NCBI GenBank assembly: GCA_902777855.1
Contig: CACYVN010000008.1
Span: 1 to 64,000 of the forward strand
Direction: 5' to 3'
From: an uncultured bacterium
Lineage (GTDB): Bacteria > Cyanobacteriota > Vampirovibrionia > Gastranaerophilales > Gastranaerophilaceae
DNA: 64,000 bases
The stretch's first letter is position 1. Each line of letters opens with the position of its first letter. Below are positions 60,473 through 64,000 of this stretch, piece by piece. A program made the position numbers and the translations under genes. A model generated the notes under the pieces. That model did no database searches. It saw nothing but the letters and a program-made list of their open reading frames with translations, and was not told where the DNA came from.

Positions 60473-61039
60473 ATGGAAAAGTTTGCGGAATTATTAAAAA
60501 AAATCAAGCCGGTTGATTTCATTATCCTTGCGTTTTGTGTTATAGCCTTGTGTGTTGGTTTTTATACGTACAAAGGATACAGACAGACGGCTGACAAGCA
60601 AATTGAGGCAACATCAAAGATAATTTTTAAAGTTTATATGCGAGGTGTAACTTTTTCCGGAGAAGAAATTCCTATTAAAAAGGGAGAAAAAACGTTCATC
60701 AGCATAAGGAATGTTCCTTATTCAGATTTGGATATTGTCAATGTTAATGCTGACAGAAGGAAAATAGCTATACCTACTCCGACCGGTCAAAAAATTATAA
60801 CGGTAACAGATGCATCTCAGCCTGATTTGTATGATGTGGTTGTAACTTTAACTGATACGGCTAAAATAACTAAAGACGGGGCTGTTGTTGGCGGTAATAA
60901 AATTAAAATGGGATTGCCTATAACTTTGGAAGGTGCAAATTATAAGTTTACCGGCTCGGTATCCGATTTGCAGGTTATAGATGCAGTTGATGATGAAAAA
61001 GTAAACAGAGATATGAATACAACCGATGATGTTCAATAG
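60473..61039 (+). CDS. DUF4330 membrane-anchored protein
   Basis: The ATG at 60473 has AAGGAG seven bases upstream, giving 188 residues. One N-terminal membrane helix (PVDFIILAFCVIALCVGFYTY) anchors a beta-rich extracytoplasmic domain (IFKVYMRGVTFSGEEIPIKK, VVVTLTDTAKITKDGAVVGGN, IKMGLPITLEG). This is the layout of DUF4330, a family I know mainly from Cyanobacteria and relatives. Its function is unknown. It sits 20 bases after rfaE1 and overlaps the O-antigen ligase gene by 14 bases, so a role in envelope polysaccharide export or assembly is plausible. Confidence 0.85.
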   Translation: MEKFAELLKKIKPVDFIILAFCVIALCVGFYTYKGYRQTADKQIEATSKIIFKVYMRGVTFSGEEIPIKKGEKTFISIRNVPYSDLDIVNVNADRRKIAIPTPTGQKIITVTDASQPDLYDVVVTLTDTAKITKDGAVVGGNKIKMGLPITLEGANYKFTGSVSDLQVIDAVDDEKVNRDMNTTDDVQ

Positions 61040-62354
61040 TATTTTAAGTTTTTTTCAAAATAAGTTAAGCTATTTTTATAATAACAGTTTATTATTGCAA
61101 AATATTGATAAATTTATTTTGCCGTTTATTTTATTGACTTTTATATCGTCAATGTTTATGAATTCGGATTATATCGGATTTTTTGCATTGATTGTTATGT
61201 TTCTGACTTTTGTAAAATTAATTTTTTGTCCGAATCAAAAACTTGAATTAAGGACTTTTGAAATATTTTTGCTGATATACTTTATGATTGTTCTTGTCAG
61301 TCTTTTTGGGTCAACTCTGTTTGCATTGAGCCTTAAGGGATTTTTTAAAACTTTTGTATATATTGGTTTTTATTTCTCGGTAAGCCAATATCTGAAAAGT
61401 AATAAAAATCAAATTCCTCTTGTTTTGGGCACGATTGCCGCTTGTATTGTATTCGAAGGTTTAATCGGAATATTTCAAAGTACTCTTCATCTTGAACAGA
61501 TTTCAACCTGGCAGGATACTTCGAATATAAATCCTGAAGATGTTATATCACGGGTTTACGGGTCATTGAAACCGCTAAATCCCAATTTGTACGGAGGATA
61601 TTTGGTGTGCGGTTTGCCTGTTGTAATTGGAAGCGGATTTTATTTTCTTTATAAAAAGATGTATAAACTTGCAATTGTCGGACTTTTTTCCTCTTTAGGA
61701 GTTTGTTATTCAATTTTTCAAACAGGATGCAGGGGGGCTTATCTTTCTATGATACTTGTTTGGGGACTCGTATTTATAATGAGCGCAAAATTCTTCTGGA
61801 ATACCTACAAAAAAATATATATTTCAATCCTCGGTACTGCGACATTGTTATTTATTCTGACTTTGACTTTTGTCAATTCTTTGCGTCTGAGATTTTTGTC
61901 GATTTTTGCAATGAGAAGTGATTCGTCCAATTCGTTTAGGTTTAATGTTTATCATTCGTCTATAGAGATGTTTAAAGATAATTGGCTTTTGGGTATCGGA
62001 GTAGGAAATAAAAACTTTCGGGAGATATACGGACTTTATATGAAAACAGGTTTTGATGCTCTGAGTGCATACAATATTTATCTTGAAACTGCGGTTGAAA
62101 GCGGAATTTTTGCGCTGATAGCCTTTCTTTTATTTTTGATAAAACTTATTTATGATGCAATTAAATATATATTTACATCAAAAAATACCGCAAATATTAT
62201 ATTTATCGCAGCATGTATAATTTCAATATGCTCTGCCCTCTTTCACGGTTTGGTTGACACAATATTTTTCAGACCGCAATTGCAGTTTATTTTCTGGACT
62301 TTTGTTGCTGTAATTAATTCAGTGCTTTCTGCAAAAATTGACCAAAAGGCTTAG
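61026..62354 (+). CDS. O-antigen ligase family protein
   Basis: This 442-residue polytopic membrane protein of the WaaL/RfaL (Wzy_C) type has about 11 hydrophobic segments. The large periplasmic loop carries the family signature region GSLKPLNPNLYGGYLVC, CRGAYLSMILVW and, later, SFRFNVYHSSIEMFKDNWLLGIGVGN, including the conserved arginine and the 'G-x-G' turn. It would join a polysaccharide to lipid A core or another glycan acceptor on the periplasmic face. It overlaps the DUF4330 gene and follows a heptose kinase, which supports LPS work. The ATG at 61029 is an equally possible start. Confidence 0.88.
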   Translation: MMFNSILSFFQNKLSYFYNNSLLLQNIDKFILPFILLTFISSMFMNSDYIGFFALIVMFLTFVKLIFCPNQKLELRTFEIFLLIYFMIVLVSLFGSTLFALSLKGFFKTFVYIGFYFSVSQYLKSNKNQIPLVLGTIAACIVFEGLIGIFQSTLHLEQISTWQDTSNINPEDVISRVYGSLKPLNPNLYGGYLVCGLPVVIGSGFYFLYKKMYKLAIVGLFSSLGVCYSIFQTGCRGAYLSMILVWGLVFIMSAKFFWNTYKKIYISILGTATLLFILTLTFVNSLRLRFLSIFAMRSDSSNSFRFNVYHSSIEMFKDNWLLGIGVGNKNFREIYGLYMKTGFDALSAYNIYLETAVESGIFALIAFLLFLIKLIYDAIKYIFTSKNTANIIFIAACIISICSALFHGLVDTIFFRPQLQFIFWTFVAVINSVLSAKIDQKA

Positions 62355-62746
62355 CAGCAGAAACCGCCCATACCCCATCCCATACCGTAGTATGGCATCA
62401 TTCCCATACCATAACCCATTCCCATTCCGTATCCGCCGTAACAACATGGCGAATTGAAAAACATCCAAGGACTGCAGGCGCTCATTAATCCTAAGGTTCC
62501 TATAGTGTTTGAAACAGGATTCCCATACCCTGCATATAAATTTATTGTATTGCCTATAGGGTTCCCAAATCTTTGCATTTCGTAAGCAACTTCATTTCTT
62601 GCAAGACCGTTAAAAATATTTCCTGCAAACTGTGCTGTTGCAACTTGAGGAGACTGACCGTTATTCCGGGCATCTATGTAACTGACAAGCGATTGCAATC
62701 CACAATTTATACCGCTCAATGTTCTCATATTCTCTGCGTAACCCAA
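62351..62746 (-). CDS. Met/Gly/Tyr-rich small protein
   Basis: Translation probably starts at TTG 62746, with AAGGAGA six bases upstream. This 131-residue protein has a normal-looking helical first half (TLSGINCGLQSLVSYIDARN, ATAQFAGNIFNGLARNEVAY). The C-terminal tail of about 30 residues consists almost only of Gly, Met and Tyr (GYGMGMGYGMGMMPYYGMGW) and ends in GGFCC. There is no signal peptide. Such tails occur in structural or metal-binding surface proteins. I do not recognise a family. It overlaps the ligase stop by four bases. Confidence 0.65.
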   Translation of the reverse strand: MGYAENMRTLSGINCGLQSLVSYIDARNNGQSPQVATAQFAGNIFNGLARNEVAYEMQRFGNPIGNTINLYAGYGNPVSNTIGTLGLMSACSPWMFFNSPCCYGGYGMGMGYGMGMMPYYGMGWGMGGFCC

Positions 62747-62958
62747 TTGTCTCTCCTTAATATTACTGTTACTTACCTATATAAAGTCATTTTTTATTAA
62801 AAAATTGCCAAATTTAATATAATTATTAAGATATATTACATATATACTTTTTATATAACTATTTTGGGTATAAAAAATATAATCTTTACGGCAATTATTT
62901 TAATTCATTCTCCATTTATAATTCCCTTATAGAGATTTTGTGTATGGAGATAATGATT

Positions 62959-63264
62959 ATGTTTATAGGGAACAGTATAAATGAATGTGTATTTAATCGT
63001 CTGGAGATGAAGAATATTAATAAAAATCTTCTGGATTGGTTTGAAAACATAATAGATGAAAATAACTGTAAAATTGAGCGTAAAGAGTGGAAAAGTAAAT
63101 ATAACAGTTATGTAGTCTATGATTACGAGCCGTTTTGTACTGACGGGTTTGAAATTAATCTTATTATAAGTGCGAAGGATTGTGCTCACCTGAATTTTGT
63201 AAAATATCTATATGATGAAAAAGTCAGTACGATTGAATATTTAAACAGCTGTATTATGATTTAG
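62959..63264 (+). CDS. Small hypothetical protein (101 aa)
   Basis: The ATG at 62959 has GGAG nine bases upstream. Two closer ATGs (62944, 62953) overlap that site. The protein has 101 residues and is soluble, with KNLLDWFENIIDENNCKIER followed by a strand-like WKSKYNSYVVYDYEPF and INLIISAKDCAHLNFVKYLY. It looks like a compact alpha/beta domain. Its family is unknown to me. The 200 bases upstream are AT-rich with no clear promoter. A strong bidirectional terminator follows directly. Confidence 0.6.
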   Translation: MFIGNSINECVFNRLEMKNINKNLLDWFENIIDENNCKIERKEWKSKYNSYVVYDYEPFCTDGFEINLIISAKDCAHLNFVKYLYDEKVSTIEYLNSCIMI

Positions 63265-63269
63265 GCAAC

Positions 63270-63298
63270 AAAAAATCCCTCATATTGAGGGATTTTTT
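63270..63298. terminator. Bidirectional rho-independent terminator
   Basis: AAAAAATCCCTCA pairs with TGAGGGATTTTTT around a three-base loop. T-runs on both strands serve the small gene to the left and the zinc-ribbon gene to the right. Confidence 0.92.
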
Positions 63299-63313
63299 GT
63301 TATATTTTTGTAG

Positions 63314-63613
63314 TTATTCTGCGGATTCTGCTGCCGGATTTGTTTCTCCGATTTCTTTAAAACAGTCTTTACAGAAAACATCTCTTCCTGGAACCGGTTT
63401 AAACGGAACTTGTGTCTGAGCCCCGCATTTAGAGCAAACTGCATCATACATTTTTCTTGATTTGCGGTGTTGTTTTCTTCTTGCTTTACGACATTCAGGG
63501 CATCTTTTAGGTTTGTTTACAAGCCCTTTTTCTGCGTAAAACTCTTGTTCTCCCGCACTAAATACAAACTCCTGACCACAGTCTTCGCAGACTAACTTTT
63601 CATCTTCGTACAT
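63314..63613 (-). CDS. Zinc-ribbon protein (CxxC-x17-CxxC type)
   Basis: This 99-residue protein has two zinc ribbons. The first is LVCEDCGQEFVFSAGEQEFY...RCPECRK, the zf-trcl (probable zinc-ribbon) domain. The second is DAVCSKCGAQTQVPFKP...VFCKDCFKE, the CxxC-x17-CxxC domain. A highly basic linker (KARRKQHRKSRKM) joins them. The pairing is common in small bacterial proteins of unknown role, thought to bind nucleic acid or regulate growth. GGAG lies six bases upstream. It stands alone behind a bidirectional terminator. Confidence 0.85.
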   Translation of the reverse strand: MYEDEKLVCEDCGQEFVFSAGEQEFYAEKGLVNKPKRCPECRKARRKQHRKSRKMYDAVCSKCGAQTQVPFKPVPGRDVFCKDCFKEIGETNPAAESAE

Positions 63614-63769
63614 TGTTTTTCTCCTGATTTGTGTACTTTAAGGTCTTTTCAGACCGCCTATTCAATTTTCATTGTACACTTTTTTGCGAATAATGCAAGT
63701 TAAGTATTTTTTTATTTATAAAATTGTAACATGGCATTATTTATTTTTATTGTTTTATCTATAATATAT

Positions 63770-63775
63770 GTAAAG
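63770..63775 (+). promoter_or_regulatory. -10 hexamer of rfbA
   Basis: TATAAT lies 26 bases before the ATG at 63802. The best -35 candidate at 17-base spacing is TTATTG (63747-63752), which is weak. Confidence 0.5.
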
Positions 63776-63801
63776 TAATTTATAAATGGAGAGTTATTAG
63801 A

Positions 63802-64000
63802 ATGAAAGGTATTATATTAGCAGCAGGAGCCGGAACAAGATTATTCCCTGCATCTCAGCCTATATCCAAGATTTTATTGCCGGTTTATGATAAACCAATG
63901 ATTTATTATCCGTTGTCAACTTTAATGCTTGCCGGGATAAGAGATGTTCTTATTATTACAAATGAGGCTGATTTTGATAATTTTTTAAAACTGTTAGGTG
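63802..64000 (+). CDS. rfbA: Glucose-1-phosphate thymidylyltransferase, 5' part
   Basis: The gene is cut off by the right edge after 66 codons. The visible part is the nucleotidyltransferase N-terminus: [20 protein letters not shown] holds the nucleotide-binding G-x-G-T-R-L loop, and [20 protein letters not shown] followed by GIRDVLIIT is strongly RfbA-like. RfbA makes dTDP-glucose, first step to dTDP-rhamnose for LPS and capsule. It continues the envelope-sugar theme of 59.4-62.3 kb. The slightly unusual ASQPISK, instead of the common LT-x-x-x-SK, is tolerated in the family. GGAGAG precedes the ATG. Confidence 0.9.
   Translation, partial: MKGIILAAGAGTRLFPASQPISKILLPVYDKPMIYYPLSTLMLAGIRDVLIITNEADFDNFLKLLG

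Noticed and set aside
1-64000. CRISPR array, rRNA operon, transposase or integrase genes
   Set aside because: None seen. The only mobile traces are the phage-tail remnants and the two repeat-like elements.

Overview
This is an AT-rich chromosomal window from a Gram-negative anaerobe. I think it comes from the Gastranaerophilales (Melainabacteria/Vampirovibrionia), the non-photosynthetic sister group of Cyanobacteria. Four signs point that way. The tRNA-Glu has the cyanobacterial/plastid type of 5' half. Lysine is made by the LL-diaminopimelate aminotransferase route (dapL). There is a DUF4330 protein, a family I associate with Cyanobacteria. Many unrecognised proteins carry a short N-terminal motif of the type P-S-F-[TK]-A. 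Anaerobic life is suggested by a ferredoxin-dependent 2-oxoacid oxidoreductase and a B12-dependent ribonucleotide reductase. An outer membrane is suggested by a porin-like barrel, heptose kinase, O-antigen ligase and rfbA. No complete mobile element, CRISPR array or rRNA is present.

Layout. 1-9.4 kb is accessory. It holds a frameshifted lineage protein, a pyridoxal-phosphate decarboxylase, a porin, the remnants of a PBSX-like phage tail cluster (xkdQ/R/S-like) cut by a hairpin-rich repeat, a VWA-domain protein, a glycine-zipper protein and a uridine-kinase-like protein. 9.4-15.2 kb is metabolic: dapL, an RHH regulator, glnA, panD, an activase-related protein and anmK. 15.3-24.2 kb has three motif-bearing proteins on the minus strand: a 675-residue unknown, a 5'-nucleotidase and a papain-like protein. 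Around and between them are a GC-rich repeat island, a parvulin, flhB and a FliA/WhiG sigma factor. 24.3-28.1 kb has an orphan TOPRIM protein, tRNA-Glu, an HExxH protein and a TPR protein. 28.1-31.1 kb is an isolated rpsE-rpmD-rplO-secY operon with its own promoter.

31.2-44.6 kb carries cdd, a two-repeat unknown, a GlcD-type oxidase overlapping a 1704-residue coiled-coil protein, the four-subunit 2-oxoacid:ferredoxin oxidoreductase and a formyltransferase. 44.6-53.3 kb is mostly minus strand: rpe with an AbrB-like partner, then rnc-cdsA-frr-pyrH, then mgtC-oppCBA. 53.4-64 kb carries nrdJ, mtaB, two more motif-bearing proteins (one HNH-like), an envelope-polysaccharide group (rfaE1, DUF4330, O-antigen ligase), small proteins, and the start of rfbA at the right edge.

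The most promising undescribed theme is the shared N-terminal motif on five otherwise unrelated proteins, including a papain-like protease, a nucleotidase and an HNH-like protein. Three of them cluster around an isolated flhB/sigma-28 pair. I propose it only as a candidate targeting or export tag. Start sites were moved from the longest frame wherever ribosome-binding sites or signal peptides favoured another codon, and this is noted per gene.
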